Part shown: piece by piece, positions 25,582 to 34,449 of the stretch
Position numbering within the stretch: position 1 is the first letter of the stretch
How the letters are laid out: every line of letters starts with the position of its first letter
NCBI GenBank assembly: GCA_958439195.1
Contig: OY288157.1
Coordinates: forward strand, 372,001 to 436,000
DNA: 64,000 nt
Source: an uncultured Paracoccaceae bacterium
GTDB lineage: Bacteria > Pseudomonadota > Alphaproteobacteria > Rhodobacterales > Rhodobacteraceae
Direction of reading: 5' to 3'
Made by a program: the position numbers and the translations under genes
The notes under the pieces: model-generated
Databases searched by the model: none
What the model was told of the DNA's origin: nothing
Seen by the model: only the letters and a program-made list of their open reading frames with translations

Positions 25582-27171
25582 ATGACCCAGAGCATCCCCC
25601 ACACCGATCACGACCGCCTTTTGATCATCGACTTCGGCAGCCAGGTGACGCAACTGATCGCGCGTCGTTTGCGGGAGTTGAATGTTTATTGCGAGATTCA
25701 TCCTTTCAACAAGGTCGATGCGGCCTTTCTGGCGGAATTTGCGCCAAAGGCGGTGATCTTTTCCGGTGGCCCGGCATCTGTCTTTGCGGATGGCGCGCCG
25801 ATGCCGCCCGCGGGTGTATTCGACATGGGGGTGCCGATCCTGGGCATCTGCTATGGCCAGCAGGTGATGATGCATTGTCTGGGGGGCAAGGTGGAACGCG
25901 GGCATGGCACGGCGGAATTCGGCCGCGCCTTTGTAACCCCGTCACCAGTGACGCATCCGATCCTGTCGGGCTGGTTTGACACCGATGATGGTGCGGGCGG
26001 GCGTGAACAGGTGTGGATGAGCCACGGCGACCACGTATCCGAGATTGCGCCGGGGTTTCAGGTGCTGGGCACATCGCCCAACGCGCCCTTTGCCATTACC
26101 GCGAACCCGGAGCGGCATTTCTATGCCGTGCAGTTCCACCCGGAGGTGCATCACACGCCCAAGGGCGCAAAGCTGTATGAGAATTTCGTGCGGCTGGCGG
26201 GGTTCAAAGGCGACTGGACGATGGGCGCCTATCGGGAGGAAGCCATCCGCAAGATCCGCGAACAGGTGGGCGACCAAAAGGTCATCTGCGGGCTTTCGGG
26301 GGGCGTGGATTCGTCGGTTGCCGCCGTGCTGATCCATGAGGCGATTGGCGATCAGTTGACCTGTGTTTTTGTCGATCATGGCCTGTTGCGGCTGGGAGAG
26401 GCCGAGCAGGTCGTGAAGATGTTCCGCGACACCTATAACATCCCGCTCATCCATGCGGATGAAAGCGATCTGTTCCTGGGCGCGCTGGAAGGCGTGTCGG
26501 ACCCGGAGATGAAGCGAAAGACCATCGGGCGGCTGTTCATCGACGTGTTCCAGAAACATGCCACGGCGGTGGGCGGGGCGACATTCCTGGCGCAGGGGAC
26601 GCTGTATCCGGATGTGATCGAAAGCGTGTCTTTCAGCGGGGGTCCGTCAGTCACCATCAAGTCGCATCACAATGTGGGCGGCCTGCCGGAAAAGATGGGG
26701 ATGAAGCTGGTCGAACCGTTGCGCGAACTGTTCAAGGACGAGGTTCGGGCGCTGGGGCGGGAGCTGGGCCTGCCGGATGCATTCATCGGGCGCCACCCCT
26801 TTCCCGGCCCCGGCCTTGCCATCCGTTGCCCTGGTGAGATCACGCGCGAAAAGCTGGATATCCTGCGGCAGGCTGATGCGGTCTATATCGACCAGATTCG
26901 CAAGCATGGGCTGTATGATGATATCTGGCAGGCCTTTGCCGCCATCCTGCCCATGAAAACGGTGGGCGTGATGGGCGATGGGCGGACCTATGATTATGCT
27001 CTGGCGTTGCGGGCCGTCACCTCTGTGGATGGGATGACGGCGGATTACTATCCGTTCAGCCATGAGTTTCTGGGCGAGACGGCCACCCGGATCATCAACG
27101 AGGTGCAGGGTGTGAACCGTGTCTTTTATGATTGCACGTCGAAGCCCCCAGGGACGATCGAACTGGAATGA
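25582..27171 (+). CDS. guaA: GMP synthase, glutamine-hydrolysing
   Basis: A 529-residue enzyme that converts XMP, ATP and glutamine to GMP. The N-terminal class I glutamine amidotransferase domain has its nucleophile in ILGICYGQQ and the catalytic His/Glu in FHPEVHHTP; the ATP pyrophosphatase domain has the PP-loop LSGGVDSSV; the dimerisation domain ends with FYDCTSKPPGTIELE, the standard GuaA C-terminus. The frame is open from 25336, but the ATG at 25582 starts just ahead of the amidotransferase domain (IIDFGSQVTQLIARR). Its stop overlaps the next gene by four bases. Confidence 0.96.
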   Translation: MTQSIPHTDHDRLLIIDFGSQVTQLIARRLRELNVYCEIHPFNKVDAAFLAEFAPKAVIFSGGPASVFADGAPMPPAGVFDMGVPILGICYGQQVMMHCLGGKVERGHGTAEFGRAFVTPSPVTHPILSGWFDTDDGAGGREQVWMSHGDHVSEIAPGFQVLGTSPNAPFAITANPERHFYAVQFHPEVHHTPKGAKLYENFVRLAGFKGDWTMGAYREEAIRKIREQVGDQKVICGLSGGVDSSVAAVLIHEAIGDQLTCVFVDHGLLRLGEAEQVVKMFRDTYNIPLIHADESDLFLGALEGVSDPEMKRKTIGRLFIDVFQKHATAVGGATFLAQGTLYPDVIESVSFSGGPSVTIKSHHNVGGLPEKMGMKLVEPLRELFKDEVRALGRELGLPDAFIGRHPFPGPGLAIRCPGEITREKLDILRQADAVYIDQIRKHGLYDDIWQAFAAILPMKTVGVMGDGRTYDYALALRAVTSVDGMTADYYPFSHEFLGETATRIINEVQGVNRVFYDCTSKPPGTIELE

Positions 27172-27446
27172 TCCGTCTGTCCGGCCGCCTTGTCTGCATG
27201 ACCGAAGAGGAGCGTGCCGCAGTTCTGGCGCATCGCACGGCCCATATCGCGGCGACACGCGCCGAGGCGGGCTGTCTGTTCTTTATCATCGACGATACGG
27301 AAGATCCGATGGTCTTTGACGTCGTCGAAGGCTTTCATGACCGCGCAGCCTTTGATGCACATCAGGCGCGGACGCGCGACAGCGTTTGGTTTGCCGCGAC
27401 AAAGGGCATCTTGCGAGATTTCCGGGTTGAAAACCTGAGGGATTGA
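27168..27446 (+). CDS. Antibiotic-biosynthesis-monooxygenase-fold (ABM) protein
   Basis: A 92-residue ferredoxin-like alpha+beta barrel of the ABM/YgiN type. The pattern LSGRLVCMTEEERAAVLAHRTAHIAATRAEAGCLFFIID followed by FDVVEGFHDRAAFDAHQART is characteristic of the fold, with the F-D-A-H-Q motif of YgiN-like proteins. Relatives include quinol monooxygenases and haem-degrading enzymes, but many are uncharacterised, so no substrate is claimed. It starts in an ATGA overlap with guaA and is surely co-translated with it; the biochemical reason for that link is unknown. Confidence 0.75.
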   Translation: MIRLSGRLVCMTEEERAAVLAHRTAHIAATRAEAGCLFFIIDDTEDPMVFDVVEGFHDRAAFDAHQARTRDSVWFAATKGILRDFRVENLRD

Positions 27447-27490
27447 CGCGCGGCCCCGCCCTTGCGCCAATGCTGCAGGGAGGATCATCC

Positions 27491-28486
27491 ATGCTGGCCA
27501 CAAGACTTTTCGACATTGGTGACATCCGGACGGCTGAGGTTGCCAAACCCCGTCCCGGCCCCGGCGACGTGTTGATCCGGGTCGAAGCCTGCGGGATTTG
27601 CGGCACGGACCGGCATTTGCTGCACGGCACCTTTCCATCAAAGCCGCCGCTGACGCTGGGTCATGAATTCTCCGGGATCGTCGTGGGTGTCGGCGACGGC
27701 GTTACGCTGGCAGAAGGCACGCGCGTGACCTGCGATCCGAACACGTGGTGCGGGCAGTGCGAGAATTGCCTGCGCGGGCGGGTGAACCTGTGTTCCAACA
27801 ATGTGGCCACCGGGTTGGGCCGCGATGGCGGCTTTGCCGAGTTTTGCGCCTTTCCGGCGCATAAGGCCCATGTCCTGCCCAATGATCTGGACCCGCTGCA
27901 CGGCGCGTTTTGCGAACCCTTGGCCTGCACCCTTCACGGCATCGATATGGGCGCACCAAAGGCTGGGGAACGGGTGATGATCCTTGGGGGTGGCGTGATC
28001 GGGATGTTGGCCTTGCAGCTTTGTGTTCAGGCCGGGGCAGAGGTGATGATGGTGACGCGGCAGGCCTCCAAGCAGGCGTTGGCGCAAAGTTTGGGGGCGG
28101 CCATGACCGCAAAGACCGAGGCGGCGGCGCAGACGGTATGGCCGATGGGTGCCGATCTGGTGGTGGAATGTGCCGGTGTTGTAGAGACCGTTGAAATGGC
28201 CCCACGCCTGACGCGGGATGGCGGACGGGTGGTGATCCTTGGAGTTCTGGGCAAGGGCGAGACGGTGCGGATCGAGCCTTTTGATCTGTTGTTCCGTGAA
28301 GTGCAGTTTCTGTCATCCTTCATCAACCCGTTCACCCAAGGCCGCGCAGCGGCGATGATTGCGGCAGGGCGTATCAAGTTGGACCCGTTGATTTCGCGCA
28401 CCCTGCCCTTGGCAGAGGCGGCCGAAGCCATTGTGAAACCGGCACGGGCCGGTGAGATAAGGGCCATCGTCCTGCCCGGCGGGTGA
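27491..28486 (+). CDS. Zinc-dependent alcohol/polyol dehydrogenase (MDR family)
   Basis: A 331-residue medium-chain dehydrogenase. The catalytic zinc region is EACGICGTDRH and GHEFSG; the structural zinc is held by the four cysteines of CGQCENCLRGRVNLC; the NAD(P) site is ILGGGVIGMLALQ. It belongs to the threonine/sorbitol dehydrogenase-like branch, oxidising a secondary alcohol or polyol. The ATG at 27491 has GGGAGGA about nine bases ahead, better than the upstream frame start at 27443. It follows the ABM gene by 44 bases; the neighbours do not reveal the substrate. Confidence 0.88.
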   Translation: MLATRLFDIGDIRTAEVAKPRPGPGDVLIRVEACGICGTDRHLLHGTFPSKPPLTLGHEFSGIVVGVGDGVTLAEGTRVTCDPNTWCGQCENCLRGRVNLCSNNVATGLGRDGGFAEFCAFPAHKAHVLPNDLDPLHGAFCEPLACTLHGIDMGAPKAGERVMILGGGVIGMLALQLCVQAGAEVMMVTRQASKQALAQSLGAAMTAKTEAAAQTVWPMGADLVVECAGVVETVEMAPRLTRDGGRVVILGVLGKGETVRIEPFDLLFREVQFLSSFINPFTQGRAAAMIAAGRIKLDPLISRTLPLAEAAEAIVKPARAGEIRAIVLPGG

Positions 28487-28573
28487 TGGAGGCAAGAAAG
28501 GCCACCTTTCCTGCCCCCTTCCCTGTTCTTGCCCCTCTGGACAATGACGGCGCGGCACAGGACTGTGCCGCGC

Positions 28574-29470
28574 ATGACCACGACCAATCGCCCCCTTGCT
28601 GCTGCGATCTGGATGACCGGATCGGTGTTTTCCTTTACCGCGATGGCCATCGCCGCGCGGGCGATTTCGGGTGTGCATGACACGTTCGAGATCATGTTGT
28701 GGCGATCAGTTCTGGGCTTTGTGCTGGTGCTGGTTGTGGGGGTTGCCTTGCGCCGGTTGCGCGAGATCAGACGGGACAGGATGGGGCAGCATCTGGTGCG
28801 CAACCTGTTTCACTTTACCGGGCAGAATCTGTGGTTCTGGGCGCTGACCATGATCCCGCTGGCGCAGGTCTTTGCGCTTGAGTTCACGTCGCCGATCTGG
28901 GTGATCCTGTTGTCGCCGCTGGTTCTTGGCGAAAAGCTGACACGGGCAAGGCTGTTTGCAGCCGGGATGGGGTTCATCGGCATCCTGTTGGTGGCGCGGC
29001 CGGATTTTACCGCGCTGGACCCCGGCGTTCTGGCGGCGGCGGCAAGTGCCCTGTGTTTTGCCGCGACCAACCTGATGACGAAGAAACTGACGCAAGGCGA
29101 AAGCATCGTGTCGATCCTGTTCTGGCTGACGCTGATGCAGGGGGTGTTCGGATTGGTTATGGCGGGGCATGATGGCGTGATCCAGTTGCCCACTGCGGCC
29201 ACGCTTCCCTGGTTGGCGGTGATCGGGTTTTGCGGCGTTCTGGCGCATCTTTGCATCACCGCCGCCCTGTCGCTGGCCCCTGCAAGCTATGTGATCCCGA
29301 TAGATTTTGCCCGGTTGCCGGTGATCGCGTTGGTGGGGATGTTGCTGTATGCGGAACCGCTTGACCCGCTGGTTGCACTGGGCGCGGCGGTAATATTCAT
29401 TGGCAATTTTGCTAATATCCGGGCCGAAACGCGCAAGCCTGCAACAGTTACAAACGTCACAAATCCGTGA
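28574..29470 (+). CDS. EamA/DMT-family transporter
   Basis: A 298-residue inner-membrane protein with ten predicted hydrophobic segments in two EamA repeats; repeat one starts at LAAAIWMTGSVFSFTAMAIAARA and the second near LAAAASALCFAATNLMTKKL. The segment VFALEFTSPIWVILLSPLVLGEK is a typical DMT signature. Such proteins export or import metabolites; the substrate is unknown. The ATG at 28529 is an alternative start 15 codons earlier; the chosen one begins just before the first membrane segment. It lies 87 bases past the dehydrogenase gene on the same strand. Confidence 0.85.
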   Translation: MTTTNRPLAAAIWMTGSVFSFTAMAIAARAISGVHDTFEIMLWRSVLGFVLVLVVGVALRRLREIRRDRMGQHLVRNLFHFTGQNLWFWALTMIPLAQVFALEFTSPIWVILLSPLVLGEKLTRARLFAAGMGFIGILLVARPDFTALDPGVLAAAASALCFAATNLMTKKLTQGESIVSILFWLTLMQGVFGLVMAGHDGVIQLPTAATLPWLAVIGFCGVLAHLCITAALSLAPASYVIPIDFARLPVIALVGMLLYAEPLDPLVALGAAVIFIGNFANIRAETRKPATVTNVTNP

Positions 29471-29559
29471 CGTGGCGTCATGAATTGACCGCAATTATGC
29501 CCGCACATACCGTTATACCAGTAGCGCCCGTGGGGACGTGCGCGGGAGGAGTAACGGGA

Positions 29560-30639
29560 ATGGCAGTCATGAAAAAAATCTTCGGAGCGACCACCGCGCT
29601 TGTGGTGGGAACGCTGTCGGCACAGGCGGGCGGTATTGAACGAACGGCGTTCAGCCCAGCGTTTCTGTTCGAGCAGGGCAACTATTTTGAGTTGTCCTTT
29701 GGCGCCGTAACGCCGGATGTATCGGGAACAGCCCTTGGTGTGAATTCCGGCGACATGGCGTCGAGCTATAATACCCTGGGCGGGGCGGTAAAGTACCAGA
29801 TCACGGATCAGTTCGCGCTGGGTGTGGTTGTTGATCAACCGGTTGGCGTGGACGTGGCCTATCCGGGCGGGACGGGATACTTCTTTAACACCTCGAACGC
29901 GACCGTAAACGCCACACAATTGAGCGTTCTTGGTCATTACCGGATGTCCCCGAATTTCAGCCTGTATGGCGGATTGCGTGCGGCGCGCGTTGAGGGGATG
30001 GTTGACAACATAAACTTGGGTCCTGCGACGCTTGGCGCACCGGTCTATGATATGCGCACATCCACAGAAGTCGACTATGGCTATGTTGTCGGCGTGGCCT
30101 ATGAACGCCCGGACATCGCCCTGCGCGTGTCGCTTTCCTATATTTCGGAAATCACGCATGACTTTACCGCAACCGACAGCTTCGGTCCGGGTGCCGGATT
30201 TTCGACCACGCTTCCGCAGGGTGTGAACCTTGATTTCCAAACGGGCATCGCTGCGGATACGCTGCTGTTCGGGTCTATCCGTTGGCGCGACTGGTCAGAG
30301 TTTTCCATCGTGCCGCGCGGGACGATCGCGTTGGCATCGAATTATCAGGACACGGTTTCCTATACGTTGGGTGTTGGCCGCAGGTTCAGCGACAGCCTGT
30401 CTGCCCTGGCATCTATCGGATATGAACCGTCTGTTGGCGGGCTTGCAGGGAACCTTGGCCCAACGGATGGCTATACCAGCCTGACACTTGCGGGCATCTA
30501 TACCGCACCGACCGGTGTGAAGGTGACCGTCGGTGCAAGCTATGGCCAGATCGGCGATGCAACCACCTCTGGGATTGGTGGCCGATTCACGGATAACGAC
30601 TTTATCGGCGTTGGCGTGAAAGTCGGTTATTCTTTCTGA
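29560..30639 (+). CDS. FadL/OmpP1/TodX-type outer-membrane transporter
   Basis: A 359-residue outer-membrane protein with signal peptide (MKKIFGATTALVVGTLSAQA, cleaved before GGIERT) and a FadL-like beta-barrel: GIERTAFSPAFLFEQGNYFELSFG resembles the start of the FadL hatch and first strands, SLYGGLRAARVEG and ASIGYEP are barrel strands, and the chain ends in VKVGYSF with the terminal Phe. FadL proteins admit long-chain fatty acids or other hydrophobic compounds. The start has GGAGGAG ten bases ahead; a second ATG at 29569 (MKKIF) is equally possible. A strong terminator follows. Confidence 0.87.
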   Translation: MAVMKKIFGATTALVVGTLSAQAGGIERTAFSPAFLFEQGNYFELSFGAVTPDVSGTALGVNSGDMASSYNTLGGAVKYQITDQFALGVVVDQPVGVDVAYPGGTGYFFNTSNATVNATQLSVLGHYRMSPNFSLYGGLRAARVEGMVDNINLGPATLGAPVYDMRTSTEVDYGYVVGVAYERPDIALRVSLSYISEITHDFTATDSFGPGAGFSTTLPQGVNLDFQTGIAADTLLFGSIRWRDWSEFSIVPRGTIALASNYQDTVSYTLGVGRRFSDSLSALASIGYEPSVGGLAGNLGPTDGYTSLTLAGIYTAPTGVKVTVGASYGQIGDATTSGIGGRFTDNDFIGVGVKVGYSF

Positions 30640-30656
30640 TTTTTTTAGCACGGCAC

Positions 30657-30684
30657 AAAGGCCCCGCCATCGGCGGGGCCTTTT
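30657..30684 (+). terminator. Intrinsic terminator of the FadL-like gene
   Basis: GGCCCCGCC (30660-30668) and GGCGGGGCC (30672-30680) form a perfect 9-bp stem with an ATC loop followed by TTTT, 18 bases after the stop codon. It is flanked by AAA on the left, so could also work in reverse, but no minus-strand gene lies near. Confidence 0.93.
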
Positions 30685-30751
30685 GTCATTTTCCGCGTGA
30701 GATTTCGTCTGTGGGGCGCTATCAGGCGATTGCGACAACGGGGGGCGGGTG

Positions 30752-31636
30752 ATGATCTACGCAAACGGCGCAGCGTTTCGCGCAGCGGGGAACAAGCGGG
30801 TGCTGCTGTTCGGCATGTCGGGGCTTGGCAAGACGCATCTGGCCAACATGCTGCGCGATGCGTCGCCGGAACAGGGCGGGGGGTGGTTTCACTATTCGGT
30901 CGATTACCGGATTGGCACGCGCTACATGGGCGAATTCATTTCTGACAATTTCAAGCGCGAGGCCATGAAAGTGCCGCTGCTGCGGGAATTGTTGATGACC
31001 GACAGCGTCTATATCGCGTCGAACATCACGTTCAACAATCTGGCACCGCTGTCCACCTATCTGGGTAAACCCGGCGATCCGTCGCTGGGTGGGGTCGCCT
31101 TTGGCGAATATTGCAAGCGGCAGGATCAACACCGCGAGGCAGAGATTGCCGCGCTGCTGGATACGACGCGGTTTATCGAACGTGCGCGTGAGATTTATGG
31201 CTATTCCAATTTTGTCTGCGACAGTGGCGGGTCGATCTGTGAGGTGGTGGATGCCACCGATCCCGCAGATCCGGTGATGACGGAATTGGCCGACAACCTG
31301 CTGCTGGTCTGGATCAAGGGGTCCGAGGCGCACCGGGATGAGCTGATCCGCCGTTTCGATCGTGCGCCGAAGCCAATTTATTATCAGCCCGATTTCCTGG
31401 CCGAGCTTTGGGCGGAATATCTGGCGCAAGAGGGGAAGCCTGCGGATCAGGTGAACCCAGATGCCTTTTTGCGGTTCGGCTATGCCCGCATATTGGAACA
31501 TCGCCAACCGCGCTATGCGGCGATGGCAAACTGGGGTGTGACTGTGACCGCAGAAGATGTGGCGCAGGTGCGTTCGCCTGTCGATTTCCATGACCTGATC
31601 GCTGCGGCGCTTGATCGTCGGGCGGCATCGGCTTAG
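30752..31636 (+). CDS. P-loop ATPase of unknown function
   Basis: A 294-residue cytoplasmic protein with an early Walker A motif, FGMSGLGKTHL (about residues 21-31), and no clear AAA+ second region of homology. The middle contains an aromatic-rich stretch (FHYSVDYRIGTRYMGEFISDNFKRE) and the C-terminal part ends in a helical region. I recall it as a conserved 'ATPase' in alphaproteobacteria without assigned role; it may be a kinase-like nucleotide-binding protein. The frame starts with GTG at 30749, but the ATG one codon later has the GGGGGCGGG ribosome site. It stands 33 bases before metA and may share its transcript. Confidence 0.75.
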   Translation: MIYANGAAFRAAGNKRVLLFGMSGLGKTHLANMLRDASPEQGGGWFHYSVDYRIGTRYMGEFISDNFKREAMKVPLLRELLMTDSVYIASNITFNNLAPLSTYLGKPGDPSLGGVAFGEYCKRQDQHREAEIAALLDTTRFIERAREIYGYSNFVCDSGGSICEVVDATDPADPVMTELADNLLLVWIKGSEAHRDELIRRFDRAPKPIYYQPDFLAELWAEYLAQEGKPADQVNPDAFLRFGYARILEHRQPRYAAMANWGVTVTAEDVAQVRSPVDFHDLIAAALDRRAASA

Positions 31637-31669
31637 ATACACGATCCGCCTGAACCGAAGAGTTTACCC

Positions 31670-32587
31670 ATGCCGATCACCCTGCCCGAGACCCTGCCCG
31701 CCTATGACGTTCTTAGGAACGAAGGCGTTATGGTCATGTCGCCTGAGCGGGCAGAGCGGCAGGATATTCGCCCGCTGCGCATCGGGTTGCTAAACCTGAT
31801 GCCAAAGAAGATTCAGACGGAAAATCAGTTTGCCCGGCTGATCGGCGCAACGCCGCTGCAGATTGACCTGCACCTGATCCGCATGACCGAACATCAGACG
31901 CGCAACACAGCCGCCGAACATATGGAAACCTTTTACCGCCCGTTTCAGGAGGTGAAGGCCGAGAAATTTGACGGGCTGATCATCACCGGCGCACCGATCG
32001 AACATCTGCCGTTCGAGGACGTGACCTATTGGGATGAACTGTGTGAGGTGTTCGACTGGACCCAGACCCATGTGCAAAGCACCTTTGGCGTGTGCTGGGG
32101 CGGCATGGCGATGATCAATCATTTCCACGGTGTGCAGAAGCATATGTTGCCGAAAAAGGCCTTTGGCTGCTTTCGCCACCGCAACCTTGCGCCGACATCG
32201 CCCTTTCTGCGTGGGTTTTCAGATGATTTCGTGATCCCGGTCAGCCGCTGGACAGAGATGCGGCAGGCTGAGATTGACAGCAAGCCGGGCCTGCGCACCT
32301 TGCTTGGGTCCGAAGAGGTTGGCCCTTGCCTGGTGGAAGATGCGGCGCATCGCGCGCTCTATATTTTCAACCATTTCGAATATGACAGTGACACGCTTAA
32401 ACAAGAATATGACCGCGATATTGCCAATGGCACCACGATCAATGTGCCGCTGAATTACTATCCCGATGACGATCCCGCGATGCCGCCACTCAATCGGTGG
32501 AGAAGTCACGCGCACCTGCTATATGGCAACTGGATCAACGAGATATATCAGTCAACACCCTATGAGATCGCCAAGATTGGCACTTAG
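31670..32587 (+). CDS. metA: Homoserine O-acyltransferase MetA, predicted acetyl-CoA type
   Basis: A 305-residue enzyme for the first committed step of methionine synthesis, acylation of homoserine. The nucleophile is Cys142 in FGVCWGG, with the catalytic Glu/His in the FNHFEYDSDTL region. Residue 111 is Glu (TGAPIEHLPFED), which in MetA proteins such as that of Bacillus cereus is established to select acetyl-CoA, whereas Gly111 in E. coli selects succinyl-CoA. The product is therefore predicted to be O-acetylhomoserine. The ATG has AAGAG eight to twelve bases ahead. No SAM-II riboswitch is visible in the 33-base leader. Confidence 0.93.
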   Translation: MPITLPETLPAYDVLRNEGVMVMSPERAERQDIRPLRIGLLNLMPKKIQTENQFARLIGATPLQIDLHLIRMTEHQTRNTAAEHMETFYRPFQEVKAEKFDGLIITGAPIEHLPFEDVTYWDELCEVFDWTQTHVQSTFGVCWGGMAMINHFHGVQKHMLPKKAFGCFRHRNLAPTSPFLRGFSDDFVIPVSRWTEMRQAEIDSKPGLRTLLGSEEVGPCLVEDAAHRALYIFNHFEYDSDTLKQEYDRDIANGTTINVPLNYYPDDDPAMPPLNRWRSHAHLLYGNWINEIYQSTPYEIAKIGT

Positions 32588-33527
32588 TCTTATCCTTGCG
32601 GCGACCGCCATCGGCGGCTGCGCGGTCTTGACCGAACGGCGGGCCAGCGGGCGCGAACAGGCGGCCGAAACGGCGTTTCCGCCCACTGGCCAGTTGTTGC
32701 AGGTGGAAGGCACCACGGTTCATGCGCATGTGCAGGGCAATGGACCGGATCTGGTGCTGATTCATGGTGCAAGTGGCAATACCCGCGATTTCACCTTTTC
32801 GCTGGTGGACCGGCTGGCACAGGATTACCGCGTCATTGCCTTTGATCGGCCCGGTTTGGGCTGGACCGAGGATTTGGGGGATGCGGGGGTCAGCCCCTTG
32901 TTGCAAGCGCGGTTGTTGCAGGCGGCAGCAGATCAGTTGGGCGTGACGCGGCCCATTGTCATGGGCCATTCCTATGGTGGCGCGGTGGCGATGGCCTGGG
33001 GCTTGACGGATACGACAGATGTTGCGGCGCTGGTGGTGGTTTCCGGGGCCACGATGCCCTGGCCCGGCGGGCTTGGCCCGTTCTATGCGATGACCGGTAC
33101 GCGCATCGGAGGGGCTACGGTTGTGCCGGCTATCACGGCCTTTGTGTCACCGGAGCGGGCGGAACAGGTGGTTGACAGTGTCTTTGCCCCTGCCCCACCC
33201 CCCCCTGGCTATGCGGAATATGTGGGCGTCGGCCTGAGTATGCGGCGCCACAGTTTGCGGGCCAACGGCCGGCAGGTCTGGGGGTTGAAGCCCTATGTCA
33301 CCCGTATGTCGACAGAATACCCAAAGCTGACCCTGCCAGTGGAAATTCTGCACGGAACCGCCGATACGACGGTTCCCGCAGATATTCACGCCATTCCTTT
33401 GTCGAAACTGTTGCCGAACGCCGCGCTGACGCTTTTGCCGGATGTCGCGCATATGCCGCATCACAGCCATCCTGACGCGGTGATCGACGCCATCCACCGC
33501 GCCGCGACCCGCGCCGGATTGCGCTGA
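32562..33527 (+). CDS. Alpha/beta hydrolase, predicted lipoprotein
   Basis: A 321-residue hydrolase whose first 20 residues form a lipoprotein signal (RLALSLILAATAIGGC; the Cys would be lipidated). The hydrolase fold follows: oxyanion LVLIHGASGN, nucleophile Ser in MGHSYGGAV, acid Asp in ILHGTADTTVPAD and base His in DVAHMPHHSH. Substrate unknown; location would be the periplasmic face of a membrane. The ATG at 32562 overlaps the end of metA by 26 bases, which suggests translational coupling, although no strong ribosome site is present. The lipobox is what decides the start. Confidence 0.8.
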   Translation: MRSPRLALSLILAATAIGGCAVLTERRASGREQAAETAFPPTGQLLQVEGTTVHAHVQGNGPDLVLIHGASGNTRDFTFSLVDRLAQDYRVIAFDRPGLGWTEDLGDAGVSPLLQARLLQAAADQLGVTRPIVMGHSYGGAVAMAWGLTDTTDVAALVVVSGATMPWPGGLGPFYAMTGTRIGGATVVPAITAFVSPERAEQVVDSVFAPAPPPPGYAEYVGVGLSMRRHSLRANGRQVWGLKPYVTRMSTEYPKLTLPVEILHGTADTTVPADIHAIPLSKLLPNAALTLLPDVAHMPHHSHPDAVIDAIHRAATRAGLR

Positions 33528-33572
33528 CTGCGCCTATCGCCATACTGGCAAAAACCCAAGCGCGAGGACGTG

Positions 33573-34448
33573 ATGTCAGACCTGCCCTTTGATGGCGCGA
33601 TCAGCCAGTTCTTTCTGAAGAAGGCCCCCAAGGATATTCGCAAGATCATCAAGACGGCGGGAGAAGATGACATCCTGACGCCCGGCTATCCCTATGCGGA
33701 AGAGATGAAGCGCAAGGATTACGAGGCTGCGATGGATGGCTTGCAGCGCCAGCTGGTGCGGATGCAGGCGGACATAAAGGCCACCGGAAAGCGGGTCATT
33801 GTCATCTTTGAAGGCCGAGATGCGGCTGGCAAGGGGGGCACGATTGATGTGATGCGGGAAAACCTGAACCCGCGCGTCTGCAATGTCGTGGCCCTGTCCA
33901 AACCGTCAGACCGGGAAGCGGCAAGCTGGTATTTTCAACGCTATGTCGATTGGCTGCCCGCGGCGGGTGAAATGGTGATGTTTGACCGCAGTTGGTATAA
34001 CCGCGCGGTGGTCGAGCATGTCTTTGGCTTTTGCACCGATGCACAGCGCGAGACGTTCTTTCGCCAACTGCCAGAGTTTGAACACATGCTGGTGGATGAG
34101 GGGATCACCCTTGTGAAGCTGTGGCTGGAGGTTGGTCAGGCAGAACAGTTGCGCCGGTTTCTGGCCCGCGAACAAGACCCGTTGAAGCAGTGGAAGCTGT
34201 CGCCCATCGACATTGATGGCCTTGGCAAATGGGATGCCTATTGCGACGCAATTGACGAAATGATGGCCCGCAGCAATTTCGACTATGCCCCTTGGACGGT
34301 GATCTTGTCGGATGACAAGCGGCGGGCGCGGCTTGCCGCGATCCAGACCGTGTTGCGAGAGATCGACTTTGTCGGCAAGGACGCCGCCCTGATCGGATCA
34401 CCAGATCCGGCGATCTGCGGTGGTCCTGCGCTGCGCCCAAAGAGATGA
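33573..34448 (+). CDS. ppk2: Polyphosphate kinase 2
   Basis: A 291-residue PPK2, which uses polyphosphate to phosphorylate nucleoside diphosphates (class I). The Walker A motif is FEGRDAAGKGGT (about 79-90), Walker B is MVMFDRSWYNRA, and the lid region follows with KLWLEVGQAEQLRRFLARE and LSPIDIDGLGKWDAY. A single PPK2 domain of this length is typical. The ATG at 33573 has GAGGA six bases ahead; the frame also has GTG one codon earlier. The TetR gene begins two bases after its stop, so the pair is one operon. Confidence 0.94.
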   Translation: MSDLPFDGAISQFFLKKAPKDIRKIIKTAGEDDILTPGYPYAEEMKRKDYEAAMDGLQRQLVRMQADIKATGKRVIVIFEGRDAAGKGGTIDVMRENLNPRVCNVVALSKPSDREAASWYFQRYVDWLPAAGEMVMFDRSWYNRAVVEHVFGFCTDAQRETFFRQLPEFEHMLVDEGITLVKLWLEVGQAEQLRRFLAREQDPLKQWKLSPIDIDGLGKWDAYCDAIDEMMARSNFDYAPWTVILSDDKRRARLAAIQTVLREIDFVGKDAALIGSPDPAICGGPALRPKR

Positions 34449-34449
34449 C

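Noticed and set aside
31637..31669. SAM-II riboswitch ahead of metA, common in alphaproteobacteria
   Set aside because: Only 33 bases separate metA from the previous gene and they contain no pseudoknot-like arms.
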